Positions 47,601 to 56,813 are shown, numbered from the stretch's first letter. The stretch is 64,000 nucleotides of DNA from Candidatus Mycobacterium methanotrophicum (GCF_023515995.1 NZ_CP097320.1:4402001-4466000), one strand, 5' to 3'. The notes: generated by a model from the letters alone, not told the origin. Translations and numbers: made by a program.

Positions 47601-48953
47601 GTCGACGTTCTGGGCTCCGCTTACGCCGCCACCGACGGTGATCCGGCCACCGCGTGGACAGCACCGCAGCGGGTAGTGCAGCACAAGACCCCCCCGACGC
47701 TGACCGTCACCCTGCCCCGGCCAACGGAAGTGGCCGGGTTGCGGCTGGTTGCCAGCCGGTCGCCCACGCCTGCGCACCCGACGATGGTCGCCGTCGACCT
47801 CGGGGACGGCCCGCAGGTCCGGGAGCTGACCGGGCAGGACACCGTTCGGCTGAAATCCCGTGCCACCGACACCGTCACGCTCAGCCTGCTCGACTGGGAC
47901 GACGTGATCGACCGCACCGCGCTGGGCTTCGATCAGCTCAAACCGCCGGGGCTGGCTGAGATTTCGGTGCTGGGCGCCGCTGGCCAACCGATCGCTGCAG
48001 CCGACCCAGTGCGCAACCGTGCGCGGGAGGTCACCGTCGATTGCGCACACGGGCCGGTCATCGCGATCGCCGGCCGCTTCGTGCACACCGCCATCCAGAC
48101 GACGGTGGGCGCGCTGCTGGACGGCGCGCCGGTAGCCGCCCAGGTGTGCGACCATCAGCCGATCCTGTTGCCGACCGGTCAGCAGGAGCTATTGATCAGT
48201 CCGGGACCGCAATTCGTGGTCGACGGCGCGCAGTTGTCCGGGCCGCTCGCAGCCGAATCACCCACCACGGCCACATCCGTGACCCCGGCCGCCACGGGGG
48301 CGTGGGGTCCCGCCCGTCGCGAGGTCCACATATCGGCGACAGCGACATCGCGGTTACTGGTGGTCCCGGAAAGCATCAACCCCGGTTGGGTCGCACATAC
48401 CAGCACCGGGACTCGGCTCATGCCGACGGCGGTCAATGGCTGGCAGCAGGGTTGGGTGGTGCCCGCCGGAACGTCGGGCACCATCACGCTGAGTTTTGCG
48501 CCCAACTCGCTATATCGCGCCGGCCTGGCCGGCGGGCTGGCATTGCTGCCGCTGTTGGCCCTGATGACGTGGTGGCCGCAGCGACGTCGGCGTTGCACCG
48601 ACCCCCCGGCGCGGCCGTGGTCGCCCGGGCCCTGGGCGGCTATTGCGGTGCTGACCGCCGGTGCGGTGATCGCCGGAGTGGTAGGCGTGCTCGTGTGCGG
48701 CGCCGCGCTCGCCATGCAGTGGGCGCTGCGCGACCGTCCCCAACGGCGTGACGTGGCCGCTGTGGGGTTGACCGCCGGCGGGCTGATTTTGGCCGGCGCG
48801 GCACTGTCCCGGCATCCGTGGCGGTCGGTCGACGGTTACGCCGGCCATTGGGCCGGCGTGCAACTGCTGGCGCTGATTTCAGTGGCGGTCGTGGCAGCCT
48901 GCGCTGCGACGATGCGGGCCGGGAACCGGCCCGAGGCGAAGCAGCGCCAATAG
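44667..48953 (+). CDS. aftD: Arabinofuranosyltransferase AftD
   Basis: 1428 residues (AftD of M. tuberculosis is about 1400) from GTG 44667. The N-terminal GT-C membrane domain starts WLWSVAAVALALSFAQAPGQ, followed by ISPDTKLDLTANP, the acidic loop characteristic of GT-C catalysis, and about a dozen helices to residue ~470. The large periplasmic part (about 480-1280) contains beta-sandwich/carbohydrate-binding modules (DGDPATAWVSNGLQSAVGQW and a second DGDPATAWTAPQRVVQH). Terminal helices near 1290-1420 re-enter the membrane. It branches arabinan of arabinogalactan and lipoarabinomannan using decaprenyl-phospho-arabinose. It is essential in mycobacteria (literature). Confidence 0.95.
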   Translation: MTQRAGERPAAEPDAPSDVTPLSRRWLWSVAAVALALSFAQAPGQISPDTKLDLTANPLRFLARATNLWNSEPPFGQAQNQAYGYLFPHGAFFLAGHLLGLPGWVNQRLWWTLLLTVGFWGLLRVAESLGIGSPPSRVIAATAFALSPRVLTTLGSISSETLPIMLAPWALLPTIVALRGEANRSVRQLAGQAGVAAALMGAVNAIATLAGCLPAVIWWACHRPNRRWWRFTGWWLLALALAVSWWLVALILLARISPPFLDFIESSGVTTQWSSLVEVLRGTDSWTPFVAPDATAGAPLVTGSVAILATCLVAAAGLAGLVVRALPARGRLVTMLLVGVVLLAAGYSGGFGSPLAQHVQSFLDAGGAPLRNVHKLESLIRIPIVLGLAQVLGRIPLPGSAPKVAWIHAFAHPEHDKRVAAAIVILTALMAGTSLAWTGRLTPPGTFTAIPRYWHETADWLSAHNTGTPIAGRVLVVPGAPFATQLWGTSHDEPLQVLGDSPWGVRDSVPLTPPQTIRALDSIQRLFAAGRPSAGLADTLARQGISYVVVRNDLNPDTSRSARPILVHRTIAESPRLTKVAQFGPLVGPGPVAGFVADSALRPRYPAVEIYRVATDATAGGNPGAPYLTDTDQLARIDGGPEVLLRLDERRRLTGQPPLGPVLMTADAEHARLPIPVVTVTDTPVARETDYGRVDDHSSAIQAVGDARRTFNRVPDYPTPGAATVYGAWTGGRLTASSSSSDATALPDVAPATSPAAAIDGDPATAWVSNGLQSAVGQWLQVNFDHPVTNSVITITPSATAVGAQVRRIEVATATGTTTLRFDAAGKPLTAALPYGETPWVRITAIGTDDGSAGVQFAITDLSITQYDASGFAHPVELRHTVQVAGPPPDAAVARWDLGSELLGRPGCAEGPGDPGTMQCAASMALLPETPVTFSRTLTVPQPVSVLPTVWVRARSGPRLADLIAEPNTTRARGDSDLVDVLGSAYAATDGDPATAWTAPQRVVQHKTPPTLTVTLPRPTEVAGLRLVASRSPTPAHPTMVAVDLGDGPQVRELTGQDTVRLKSRATDTVTLSLLDWDDVIDRTALGFDQLKPPGLAEISVLGAAGQPIAAADPVRNRAREVTVDCAHGPVIAIAGRFVHTAIQTTVGALLDGAPVAAQVCDHQPILLPTGQQELLISPGPQFVVDGAQLSGPLAAESPTTATSVTPAATGAWGPARREVHISATATSRLLVVPESINPGWVAHTSTGTRLMPTAVNGWQQGWVVPAGTSGTITLSFAPNSLYRAGLAGGLALLPLLALMTWWPQRRRRCTDPPARPWSPGPWAAIAVLTAGAVIAGVVGVLVCGAALAMQWALRDRPQRRDVAAVGLTAGGLILAGAALSRHPWRSVDGYAGHWAGVQLLALISVAVVAACAATMRAGNRPEAKQRQ

Positions 48954-49100
48954 ATGACGTCGCGGCACACATCCGCCCGGTAAGCAACTCAGGCAGCGGG
49001 TGACTTGTGCCCACTCGTCAACGCTGTTACCCGGATAGGCAGCACTTCTTTCTGCCGAGGCGGTGGCGATGTCGGAGATCAACTTTTGCGGCCGTGGCTC

Positions 49101-50744
49101 GTGACGTTGCCGGTGGCCGATATTGACCGGTGGAGCGTCCAGGCGATGCGGACGGTGTTCCACGCCGCTAGCGCGCGCGGACAAGCCACGCTGGAGGCCT
49201 CGCGTCAACTGAGCTCGCTGACGGTGTTCGACACCTGGGAAGGTGCAACCGCCGAGGCCAGGAGGCACGCCAATGCCGTGATCCGCCAAGACCTCGACGC
49301 GCACGGCAACGAGTCGCTGGCGGTGGCTGCGGCGGCGGGCAAAGCCGCCGACGGCATCGAGCACGTGCAGTCCGCGCTGCGCGCGCTGCGTCACGACGCC
49401 GCCGAGCTGCAGATGACGATCGACCCGATGGCTAACAAGGTGGTGCCGAGCGCCGCGTTCAATGGTCCGCCGATAGCGGCGCTGGTCGCCGAAATGCAGC
49501 TGCAGCCGCGGCTGGATGCAATTGTGGCCCAGGCCAGCGCAGTCGACGCGGAGCTGGCGAGCGCTATCAATCTCGCCGACGAAGACCTGCCCATCCCACC
49601 CGGGCCCCATGACAATCGGCCGCCAATTCAGGACGCGCTTTGCGCGCCGTTGCCCGATGAACCGAAACAGTTCAATGCGTTGTGGCAGCGGCTCACCCCC
49701 GAAGAGAAGGACTGGCTCTACAGCCGAAACCACGACATCGGCAACCGGGCCGGGATGCCATGGGACCCAACGGATCACTTGGGAAAAGACCACTACAACC
49801 GGCTCCATCTGCAGGAGCTCCGGCAGCAGGCCAAAGCTGACGTCGACCGGATGCAACACTGCGTCGACGAGATGCTTGCCGGCCACAACGTCGACGACGG
49901 CGCGCTCTACGCACTGCAATCACAGCTGGCGGCGGCCCGACGCCGCCTGCAGGGATATCAGGCGGTGCTCGCCGACCTGGACCGCAGCGATGGGCTGAGT
50001 CGCTACCTGGGCTACCTCGACGACACCGGCCACGTCGCGGTGGCTATCGGCAACCCGGATTACGCCAAACGCAACGGCATATTCGTCCCCGGCACCGGCC
50101 AGGACCCGGCCCGGCTGCCGTTCAGTGATGCAAGAGCAGCCGCGATGTACAACGCTGCACGCGGCGCGGACAAGGCTCTTGGCCCGCATGATGTGTCGAT
50201 CACGACGTGGATGGGATACGACCGTCCAATGACCCTGAGTCACGCAGCTTTTCCCGATCCGGCTCGCACGGGCGCCGGCCGTTTGGAGGCGTTCGAAAGC
50301 GGGCTTCGTGCCTCGCACATCGGGCCGCCGTCGATCGACACCGTGATCGGCCACAGCTACGGCTCGACGCTGGTCGGCGCGGCGGCCTCGGGCGGGCATC
50401 ACCTGGCTGCCGACAACGTCATCGCGGTCGGCAGCCCCGGCATGCTGGTAGACCGCGCCGGCGGGCTCAGCCTGGCACCCGGCGCACACGTGTATGCGAT
50501 CCGGGCGGCTAACGACATCATCGGCGTCAGCGGCGTGGTCACCGAATGGACACTGGGACCCGATCCGACGGCGCCCAACTTCGGCGCCCGTAGTTTGGCG
50601 GCCGACCCGGGACCCGCCGGCCTGGCGTGGCTGCCGAGCATCGACCCGCACAGCAGTTACTGGGATCAACAGAACATCGCGCTGGCCAACATGGGTGCCG
50701 TCATCGCCGCGGTTGCGCCTCCGAGGATCCTCGGACCGCAGTGA
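49101..50744 (+). CDS. DUF1023 alpha/beta hydrolase of mycobacterial type
   Basis: 547 residues from GTG 49101, chosen because VTLPVADIDRWSVQAMRTVF is the usual N-terminus; the frame is open upstream to 49005 and no RBS is decisive. The N-terminal half is helical with WxG-like character (TVFDTWEGATAEARRHA), resembling the secreted-substrate-like domain of this family. The C-terminal half is an alpha/beta hydrolase: GTGQDPARLPFSDARAAAMY, TTWMGYDRP, and the nucleophile in DTVIGHSYGSTLVGAAASGG; the His is probably in SIDPHSSYWD. It may be a lipase/esterase or toxin-like effector. Function unknown. Confidence 0.75.
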   Translation: MTLPVADIDRWSVQAMRTVFHAASARGQATLEASRQLSSLTVFDTWEGATAEARRHANAVIRQDLDAHGNESLAVAAAAGKAADGIEHVQSALRALRHDAAELQMTIDPMANKVVPSAAFNGPPIAALVAEMQLQPRLDAIVAQASAVDAELASAINLADEDLPIPPGPHDNRPPIQDALCAPLPDEPKQFNALWQRLTPEEKDWLYSRNHDIGNRAGMPWDPTDHLGKDHYNRLHLQELRQQAKADVDRMQHCVDEMLAGHNVDDGALYALQSQLAAARRRLQGYQAVLADLDRSDGLSRYLGYLDDTGHVAVAIGNPDYAKRNGIFVPGTGQDPARLPFSDARAAAMYNAARGADKALGPHDVSITTWMGYDRPMTLSHAAFPDPARTGAGRLEAFESGLRASHIGPPSIDTVIGHSYGSTLVGAAASGGHHLAADNVIAVGSPGMLVDRAGGLSLAPGAHVYAIRAANDIIGVSGVVTEWTLGPDPTAPNFGARSLAADPGPAGLAWLPSIDPHSSYWDQQNIALANMGAVIAAVAPPRILGPQ

Positions 50745-50829
50745 GCGCGACGGCGGTTGGTTTTCACCCGGACAGGCTATGCACGCGGCAGGATGGTGGC
50801 AGACGTCCACCGTGCGAGGAGTCTCGGAC

Positions 50830-52269
50830 ATGGGATGGTTTGACGCGCCCGAGTATTGGTTGGGCAGGCTGATGCTTGAGCGCGGGATCGCGGTCGTTTA
50901 TGTGCTCGCGTTCGTCGGTGCGGCACGACAGTTTCGGGCGCTGATCGGTGAGCGCGGACTGCTGCCGGTGCCGCAATATCTGGCCCGGCGATCCTTTCGA
51001 AGTGCGCCGAGCATCTTCCACGTCCACTATTCCGATCGGTTCTTCGCGACGCTCGCCTGGTTGGGCGCGCTGCTGTCAGCGGCGATGGCGCTGGGCTTGG
51101 CCGGCGTGATGCCGTTGTGGGCCGCGGTGTTGGTGTGGCTGGTGCTCTGGGTGCTTTACCTGTCGATCGTCAACGTCGGGCAGACGTGGTACGCGTTTGG
51201 CTGGGAGTCGCTGCTGCTGGAAACCGGTTTCCTGGCGATCTTCCTGGGCAACGACCGGGTGGCGCCGCCGTTGCTAGCGATGTGGCTGGCGCGTCTGCTG
51301 TTGTTCCGGCTCGAGTTCGGCGCGGGACTGATCAAGCTCCGTGGCGACTCATGCTGGCGCGACCTGACCTGCCTGTACTACCACCACGAAACTCAGCCCA
51401 TGCCCGGTCCGCTGAGCTGGTTTTTTCATCACCTACCCAAACCGCTGCACCGGGTGGAAGTCGCCGGCAACCATTTCGCGCAGCTCGTCGTACCTTTCGG
51501 ATTGTTCGCCCCGCAGCCGGTGGCCAGCATCGCCGGAGCGATTGTCGTCATCACCCAACTGTGGCTGGTGGTATCCGGCAACTTCGCCTGGCTGAATTGG
51601 TTGACGATCCTGTTGGGCTGCAGCGCAATCGATGTCTCGTCGGCTGCGGCGGTGCTGCCGATCCCCAAGCAGCCGGCGCTGGCCTCGGTTCCGCCGTGGT
51701 TCGCCGGCCTGGTGATCGTGTTCGCGGCGCTGACGGTGGTACTGACCTATTGGCCGGTGGCCAACATGATCTCGCGGCGGCAGCGCATGAACATGTCGTT
51801 CAACCGATATCACTTGATCAACACCTACGGCGCGTTCGGCACCGTCGGACGAACCCGCCGGGAAGTGGTGCTCGAAGGTACCGACGAGCCGAAGCTCACC
51901 GATCAGACGGTGTGGAAAGAATACGAGTTCAAGGGCAAGCCGGGATCTGTGCGGCGGATGCCGCCGCAATGGGCCCCGTATCATCTGCGACTTGACTGGC
52001 TGATGTGGTTTGCCGCCATCTCGCCGCAGTATGCGTACCCCTGGCTTAGACTATTAATGGTGCGGCTCTTGCAGAATGATCCGGCGACGCTGCGCCTGCT
52101 CCGGCATAACCCCTTCCCCGGTTGCCCGCCGCGGTATGTGCGCGCCCGGCTCTACCGCTACCGCTTCACCACCGCGGCCGAACTGCGGCGTGATCGCGCT
52201 TGGTGGCATCGCACGCTGGAAGGTGGCTACCTGCAGCCGATTTCACTGGCGCCCACGACAGCCGAATAG
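50830..52269 (+). CDS. Lipase maturation factor (LMF1)-like membrane protein, Rv0235c-like
   Basis: 479 residues from ATG 50830 (GAGGAG RBS); Rv0235c is 482. The frame is open far upstream but that part is antisense-like shadow of the DUF1023 gene. Several membrane helices: LERGIAVVYVLAFVGAARQF, LAWLGALLSAAMALGLAGVM and LWAAVLVWLVLWVLYLSIV. LMF blocks: WYAFGWESLLLETGFLAIFL, RLEFGAGLIKLRGDSCWRDL and YYHHETQPMPGPLSWFFHHL. The soluble C-terminal part contains NTYGAFGTVGRTRREVVLEG. In animals LMF1 helps lipase folding in the ER; the bacterial role is unknown. It may assist exported esterases. Confidence 0.88.
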   Translation: MGWFDAPEYWLGRLMLERGIAVVYVLAFVGAARQFRALIGERGLLPVPQYLARRSFRSAPSIFHVHYSDRFFATLAWLGALLSAAMALGLAGVMPLWAAVLVWLVLWVLYLSIVNVGQTWYAFGWESLLLETGFLAIFLGNDRVAPPLLAMWLARLLLFRLEFGAGLIKLRGDSCWRDLTCLYYHHETQPMPGPLSWFFHHLPKPLHRVEVAGNHFAQLVVPFGLFAPQPVASIAGAIVVITQLWLVVSGNFAWLNWLTILLGCSAIDVSSAAAVLPIPKQPALASVPPWFAGLVIVFAALTVVLTYWPVANMISRRQRMNMSFNRYHLINTYGAFGTVGRTRREVVLEGTDEPKLTDQTVWKEYEFKGKPGSVRRMPPQWAPYHLRLDWLMWFAAISPQYAYPWLRLLMVRLLQNDPATLRLLRHNPFPGCPPRYVRARLYRYRFTTAAELRRDRAWWHRTLEGGYLQPISLAPTTAE

Positions 52270-52285
52270 GGTCGGCGCAGGTCGG

Positions 52286-53932
52286 CTACAGTGACTCGTC
52301 GAGCTCGCCGAGCCGGTCGGTCAACCGTAGGTTTTCGGAGTAGTCGACCGGGCAGCAGATCAGCGTGACGCCGTCGTCGTCGAGCGCAGCCGTCAAGGTG
52401 GGCAGCAGTTCTTCGGCGTGAGAGATTCGATAGCCCTTGGCGCCGAAGCTTTCCGCGTACTTAACAATATCGGGATTGCCGAACCGCACGTAGTGGTGCT
52501 CGCCGAGCTCGAGATCCATCTTCCATTCGATCAGCCCGTAACCGCCGTCCTCCCAGATCAATACAACTAGTGCTATCCGCTCCCGGACGGCGGTTTCGAT
52601 CTCTTGGGAGTTCATCAAGAACGCGCCGTCGCCGACCACGGCCAGCACCTTGGACTCGGGCCGCGCCAATTTGACCCCAAGGGCTCCAGGTAACGCAAAA
52701 CCCATCGTGGACAAGCCATTTGAGATCAGGCAAGTGTTGTGTTCGTAGGTGGGGTAGAGCCGGGCCATCCACATCTTGGTGGCGCCCGTGTCAACCAGGA
52801 CGATGTCGCTGCGGCCCAGCGCGGCCCGGGTGTCGGCGACTAACCGTGCGGGCGCCAGTGGATATCGCGAATCTTGTTGCCCCCGAGCAAATTCCTCGTC
52901 GAGCATACCCGAGCCAGGTATGTCCGGATCAGCCTCATAGGTATGCCCTGCGAGCGCCTCGGTGAGCGCGTCGAGTGAGGCGCTGATGTCACCGATGATG
53001 CCGACGTTGACCGAATAGTGTGCGTCGACCTCGGCCGGAAAGCGGTGCAGGTGGATGATCAACTTGTCGGCCTTGGGATTGATCCGGACCGGGTCGAATT
53101 CCTGCAGCTCGTATCCGACCGCGATCACGACGTCGGCCTTGTCGAATCCGAAGTTGACGTAGTCGTGTCGCATGAACCCGATGGTCCCGATGCTGTTGGG
53201 GTGGTCGTCGGGCATCACACCCTTACCGTGGAAGGTATTGGCCACCGGGATGTCGAACTCGTGCGAGAACCGCACCAACGCCGCGGTCGCGTCGGCACGC
53301 GCCGCGCCGTGCCCGGCCAGCACAACAGGCCGCTTGGCCTCGCGCAGAATGTCGACCGCGCGCGCCACCTGGCGCGCCGCCGGCGCGTCGGCGCGCACCA
53401 CATTGCGCGGCAACGGCGTCAAGTCGTAGTCGGCGGCGTCGGCGTCGATGTGCTCCGGTACGGCGAGGTAGACCGCGGCCGGGCGTTCGGTCTCGGCGAC
53501 TTTGAACGCCTTGCGGAACATCTCCGGTATGGCCTGGACGGTCGGGATGCCGGCGGCCCAGCGGGTGATCGGGGTGAACATCGACACCAGGTCGACGTAC
53601 TGGTGCGACTCCTTGAACTGGCGATCGTGGCCGACCTGTGCAGAAATCGCGACCATCGGGGTGCTGTTGGTGGTGGCGTCGGCGACGCCGAGCTGCATGT
53701 TGATCGCACCCGGCCCCAGAGTGGCCGACACCACCGCCGCCCGGCCGGTGACCCGCCCGTACATCTCGGCCATGAACGACGCCGCCTGCTCGTGACGAGT
53801 CAGCACATAGCGAATGTCAGACGCGGCCAGCGCCTGCACAAAGCGGATGTTCTCCTCGCCCGGTAACCCAAAGACGACGGCAACGCCTTCGTTTTCCAGG
53901 CATTTCACCATCAGTTGCGCAGCTGTAGTCAT
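52286..53932 (-). CDS. alsS: Thiamine-diphosphate enzyme, catabolic acetolactate synthase (AlsS) type
   Basis: 548 residues from ATG 53932 with GGAGGTGG directly upstream; the open frame reaching 53992 lacks homology. TPP-enzyme blocks: VVFGLPGEENIRFVQAL, the catalytic Glu in RYVLTRHEQAASFMAEMYGR, GPGAINMQLGVADATTNSTP and the TPP/Mg motif GDGAFLMNSQEIETAVRERI with the following EDGGYGLIEWK. It resembles the FAD-independent, catabolic acetolactate synthase more than biosynthetic IlvB. No regulatory subunit or acetolactate decarboxylase is visible nearby. It is divergent from gabD1. Related benzoylformate-decarboxylase-like activity cannot be ruled out. Confidence 0.78.
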   Translation of the reverse strand: MTTAAQLMVKCLENEGVAVVFGLPGEENIRFVQALAASDIRYVLTRHEQAASFMAEMYGRVTGRAAVVSATLGPGAINMQLGVADATTNSTPMVAISAQVGHDRQFKESHQYVDLVSMFTPITRWAAGIPTVQAIPEMFRKAFKVAETERPAAVYLAVPEHIDADAADYDLTPLPRNVVRADAPAARQVARAVDILREAKRPVVLAGHGAARADATAALVRFSHEFDIPVANTFHGKGVMPDDHPNSIGTIGFMRHDYVNFGFDKADVVIAVGYELQEFDPVRINPKADKLIIHLHRFPAEVDAHYSVNVGIIGDISASLDALTEALAGHTYEADPDIPGSGMLDEEFARGQQDSRYPLAPARLVADTRAALGRSDIVLVDTGATKMWMARLYPTYEHNTCLISNGLSTMGFALPGALGVKLARPESKVLAVVGDGAFLMNSQEIETAVRERIALVVLIWEDGGYGLIEWKMDLELGEHHYVRFGNPDIVKYAESFGAKGYRISHAEELLPTLTAALDDDGVTLICCPVDYSENLRLTDRLGELDESL

Positions 53933-54013
53933 CCGCCACCTCCGCGGGCCAGGATAGTGGCAGGCTGGATAGCGGACGTTTTGCAAACCCACTCACGTTA
54001 AAAGGATGTCAGC

Positions 54014-55390
54014 GTGTCCATCGCCACGATCAACCCGGCGACCGGCGAGACGGTCAAAACCTTCACCCCGGCAACTGACGACGAGGTCGACGCGGCCATC
54101 GCCCGCGCCTACGACAGATTCCAGCACTACCGCCACAACACCACTTTTGCCCAGCGGGCCCGATGGGCAACCGCCACCGCCGACCTGCTAGAGGCGGAGG
54201 CCGATGAGGTCGGCGCGATGATGACCCTGGAAATGGGTAAGACGCTGAAATCGGCTAAAGCCGAAACGATCAAGTGCGCCAAGGGTTTTCGTTACTACGC
54301 CGAGAACGCCGAGAAGCTGCTGGCTGACGAGCCCGCCGATGCGGCAAAGGTCGGCGCAGCCAAGGCTTACATCCGCTACCAGCCGCTGGGCGTGGTGCTG
54401 GCGGTGATGCCGTGGAACTTCCCGCTCTGGCAGGCTGTCCGGTTTGCCGCACCTGCGCTGATGGCCGGCAACGTCGGCATCCTCAAGCACGCCTCCAACG
54501 TGCCGCAGTCGGCGCTGTATCTCTCCGACGTCATCAGGCGCGGCGGCTTCCCGGAGGGCTGCTTTCAGACGCTGCTGATTTCGTCGCGCGCCGTCGAGCG
54601 GGTCCTTCGCGATCCCCGGGTTGCGGCGGCGACCCTCACCGGCAGCGAACCCGCCGGCCAATCGGTCGCCGCCATCTGCGGCGACGAGATCAAACCCACC
54701 GTGCTGGAGCTCGGCGGCAGCGACCCGTTCATCGTGATGCCGTCCGCGGACCTCGACGAGGCCGTCGAGGCAGCGGTCACCGCCCGGGTGCAGAACAACG
54801 GCCAGTCCTGCATCGCCGCCAAGCGGTTCATCGTCCACGCCGACATCTACGACGCGTTTGTCGACAAGTTCGTCGAAAAGATGGACGCGCTGAAAGTCGG
54901 CGATCCGACCGACCCGGACACCGACGTGGGCCCGTTGGCCACCGAGTCGGGCCGCGATGAAATCGCCAAGCAAGTCGACGACGCCGTGGCGGCCGGCGCG
55001 AAGCTGCGCACCGGCGGCAAGCCGCTCGACGGGCCGGGGTGGTTCTACCCGCCGACGGTGCTCACCGACATCACCAAGGACATGGCGCTGTATACCGAAG
55101 AGGTTTTCGGCCCGGTCGCCTCGGTGTATCGGGCCTCGGGCATCGACGAAGCCGTCGCGATAGCCAACGCCACGACGTTCGGGCTGGGCTCCAATGCCTG
55201 GACCAGAGACGAGGCAGAGCAGCGGCGCTTCATCGACGACATCGAGGCCGGGCAGGTGTTCATCAACGGAATGACGGTGTCCTATCCCGAATTGGGGTTC
55301 GGCGGCGTCAAGCGGTCCGGCTACGGCCGCGAACTCGCCGGCCTGGGCATCCGCGCGTTCTGCAACGCCAAATCCGTCTGGATCGGGTAA
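54014..55390 (+). CDS. gabD1: Succinate-semialdehyde dehydrogenase GabD1
   Basis: 458 residues from GTG 54014 (AAAGGAT RBS). Aldehyde dehydrogenase motifs: [20 protein letters not shown], the Glu base in [14 protein letters not shown], the catalytic Cys in [17 protein letters not shown] and [13 protein letters not shown]. It oxidises succinate semialdehyde to succinate, part of the bypass around ketoglutarate dehydrogenase and of GABA use, feeding the Sdh1 complex encoded elsewhere in this window. The length matches the current 457-residue GabD1 annotation. Confidence 0.93.
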   Translation: MSIATINPATGETVKTFTPATDDEVDAAIARAYDRFQHYRHNTTFAQRARWATATADLLEAEADEVGAMMTLEMGKTLKSAKAETIKCAKGFRYYAENAEKLLADEPADAAKVGAAKAYIRYQPLGVVLAVMPWNFPLWQAVRFAAPALMAGNVGILKHASNVPQSALYLSDVIRRGGFPEGCFQTLLISSRAVERVLRDPRVAAATLTGSEPAGQSVAAICGDEIKPTVLELGGSDPFIVMPSADLDEAVEAAVTARVQNNGQSCIAAKRFIVHADIYDAFVDKFVEKMDALKVGDPTDPDTDVGPLATESGRDEIAKQVDDAVAAGAKLRTGGKPLDGPGWFYPPTVLTDITKDMALYTEEVFGPVASVYRASGIDEAVAIANATTFGLGSNAWTRDEAEQRRFIDDIEAGQVFINGMTVSYPELGFGGVKRSGYGRELAGLGIRAFCNAKSVWIG

Positions 55391-55404
55391 CAGTCCACTG
55401 CCGA

Positions 55405-55456
55405 GCAGACGCAGAATCGCACGAATTGGCGCCCGAATCGGCGATTCTGCGTCTGC
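55405..55456. terminator. Perfect 16-base inverted repeat between convergent gabD1 and nrdB
   Basis: GCAGACGCAGAATCGC (55405-55420) and GCGATTCTGCGTCTGC (55441-55456) are perfect complements with a 20-base loop. It lies in the 73-base gap between two convergent genes, so it can serve both directions. Similar CAGACGCAGAATCGC hairpins recur in mycobacterial genomes as I recall. Confidence 0.7.
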
Positions 55457-55463
55457 CCGCGGG

Positions 55464-56399
55464 TCAGACCGCCGCCAGCGCCTTGCGGTCTTCGGCGGCG
55501 AAGGCGTCCTCCAACTGCAGCGGCGAGTAGTCCAGGTCGATTTCGCCGAGCGGCCGGCCGCGGGCGCTGGCGATCGTGCCGAACCGGCGCATCCCCTTCT
55601 CGCTGGCATACTGCATGAACTCGTCCGTCGACAGGCCGAACGGCATCGGGTCGTAGAGGGCGAAGCCCTCTTCGATAAGGCGCAGGCCCAGCGGCACGAG
55701 CTCGTTCATCCGCGTCTCGAAGACGTCCCAATTGGCATCGTCGGCAGCGACGTGGCGCCGACACGTGAAGGTGCCCCACGCCATGTGGCGGCGCTCGTCG
55801 TCGCCGATGCGGCGGATCGGTTCCTGCATGCCAGGCAGAATGCCGCGCTCCACGCAGATCTTGTGCCAGCCGAAGTAACCGGTCAGCGCCAGCATGCCTT
55901 CGACCATGTGGTTATAGGTCACCGACGCCCGGACCTGCGTCGCCGGAGACGGGTCAGCGGACAATGCGTTGAGGCAATTCGGCAGCTCCTCGTAGAAAAT
56001 TGTCCGGTAGGTGGGGATGTCCTCGAGAAAGACGTGCAGGTCATCGGTGACGCCGACGGCGTCGAGCCACATCCGGAACACCTGGACGTGCTTGGCTTCC
56101 TCGAACGCGAATTGCGTCAGGTACATCTCGTCGCCCAGCCGGCCTTCGGCCCGCATCGCGGACATGAACGGCTGGATGTCCTCGGTCACCGCTTCTTCGC
56201 CGGCGATGAACTCGGCGCACAGCCGGGTGGCGTAGTTGCGTTCGTCGTCCGATAGCCGCTCCCAGTCGACGCGGTCGCGGGAAAGGTCGATGTCGGCCGG
56301 GTTCCAGAACTTCGCGTTGCCGCCGGCGAAGAGCTTGAGCGGCAAGCTGTCCCAGCTGAGCCCGCCGGCAACCATCGAGCCCGAATGCGTCCGTGTCAT
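55464..56399 (-). CDS. nrdB: R2-like ligand-binding oxidase (R2lox), Rv0233 / NrdB
   Basis: 311 residues (Rv0233 is 314). Ferritin-like di-metal ligands are visible in order: [16 protein letters not shown] (Glu), [16 protein letters not shown] (Glu and His), [18 protein letters not shown] (Glu) and [16 protein letters not shown] (Glu and His). R2lox proteins carry a Mn/Fe cofactor, a Val-Tyr ether cross-link and a bound fatty acid, and are oxidases rather than true ribonucleotide-reductase R2 subunits despite the nrdB name. ATG 56399 overlaps the stop of the upstream TetR remnant (ATGA), the relic of an operon. The C-terminus ends near [11 protein letters not shown]. Confidence 0.92.
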   Translation of the reverse strand: MTRTHSGSMVAGGLSWDSLPLKLFAGGNAKFWNPADIDLSRDRVDWERLSDDERNYATRLCAEFIAGEEAVTEDIQPFMSAMRAEGRLGDEMYLTQFAFEEAKHVQVFRMWLDAVGVTDDLHVFLEDIPTYRTIFYEELPNCLNALSADPSPATQVRASVTYNHMVEGMLALTGYFGWHKICVERGILPGMQEPIRRIGDDERRHMAWGTFTCRRHVAADDANWDVFETRMNELVPLGLRLIEEGFALYDPMPFGLSTDEFMQYASEKGMRRFGTIASARGRPLGEIDLDYSPLQLEDAFAAEDRKALAAV

Positions 56400-56759
56400 G
56401 TTGCGACCTCCTTGATCTCCGCGTGGCGAGCTTGCGGCAACGGGGTAAACGCCGCCGCCAGTACCGCGACGAGCCGGCGCACCGCCAGCGCCGGTTGCTC
56501 CGGCGTGGGCTCGTCGAGTCCGAGAATCGGATCCAGGCCGCGCACATAGGGGGCCAGCGCCAGATGCGGAAAGATCATCAGCAGCAACGCCAGCAGCGCG
56601 TCGGTGTCGGAATCCGCACGCAGGTCGCCGCGCAGGCGCGCGTCGCGGACCAGCGGCCGCAGCACGTCCAGGTAGTGGCGGTGGATGACGTTCTGCACGC
56701 TGACGCGGGCTTCGGTGTCGACCTCAAGCGTCGCCGCGGCTCCATGTCACCGTCGGCAT
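56396..56759 (-). pseudogene. TetR regulator (Rv0232-like) lacking its DNA-binding domain
   Basis: The downstream part encodes [40 protein letters not shown] and the terminal [11 protein letters not shown], which is the C-terminal ligand domain of a TetR protein. A plausible original start survives at ATG 56759 with RBS GGAGGGCGCG, but after MPTVTWSRGDA it hits TGA. The surviving C-terminal frame has its own upstream stop 60 bases before NVIHR. No helix-turn-helix sequence remains, so an internal deletion of roughly 100 codons with loss of frame is the simplest explanation. Rv0232 is 229 residues for comparison. Confidence 0.8.
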
Positions 56760-56778
56760 CGCGCCCTCCTCGCATCAG

Positions 56779-56813
56779 TGACCACTGGTCATTCTAGTGT
56801 GAGTGGTGTCACA
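56779..56813. promoter_or_regulatory. Orphan TetR-type operators upstream of the tetR/nrdB operon
   Basis: TGACCA-C-TGGTCA (56779-56791) is a perfect palindrome, and TGTGA-GTGGTG-TCACA (56798-56813) is a second inverted repeat just beside it. They are directly upstream of the surviving start of the tetR remnant, where autoregulatory TetR operators normally lie. Their cognate repressor is probably the now-truncated gene. Confidence 0.55.
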
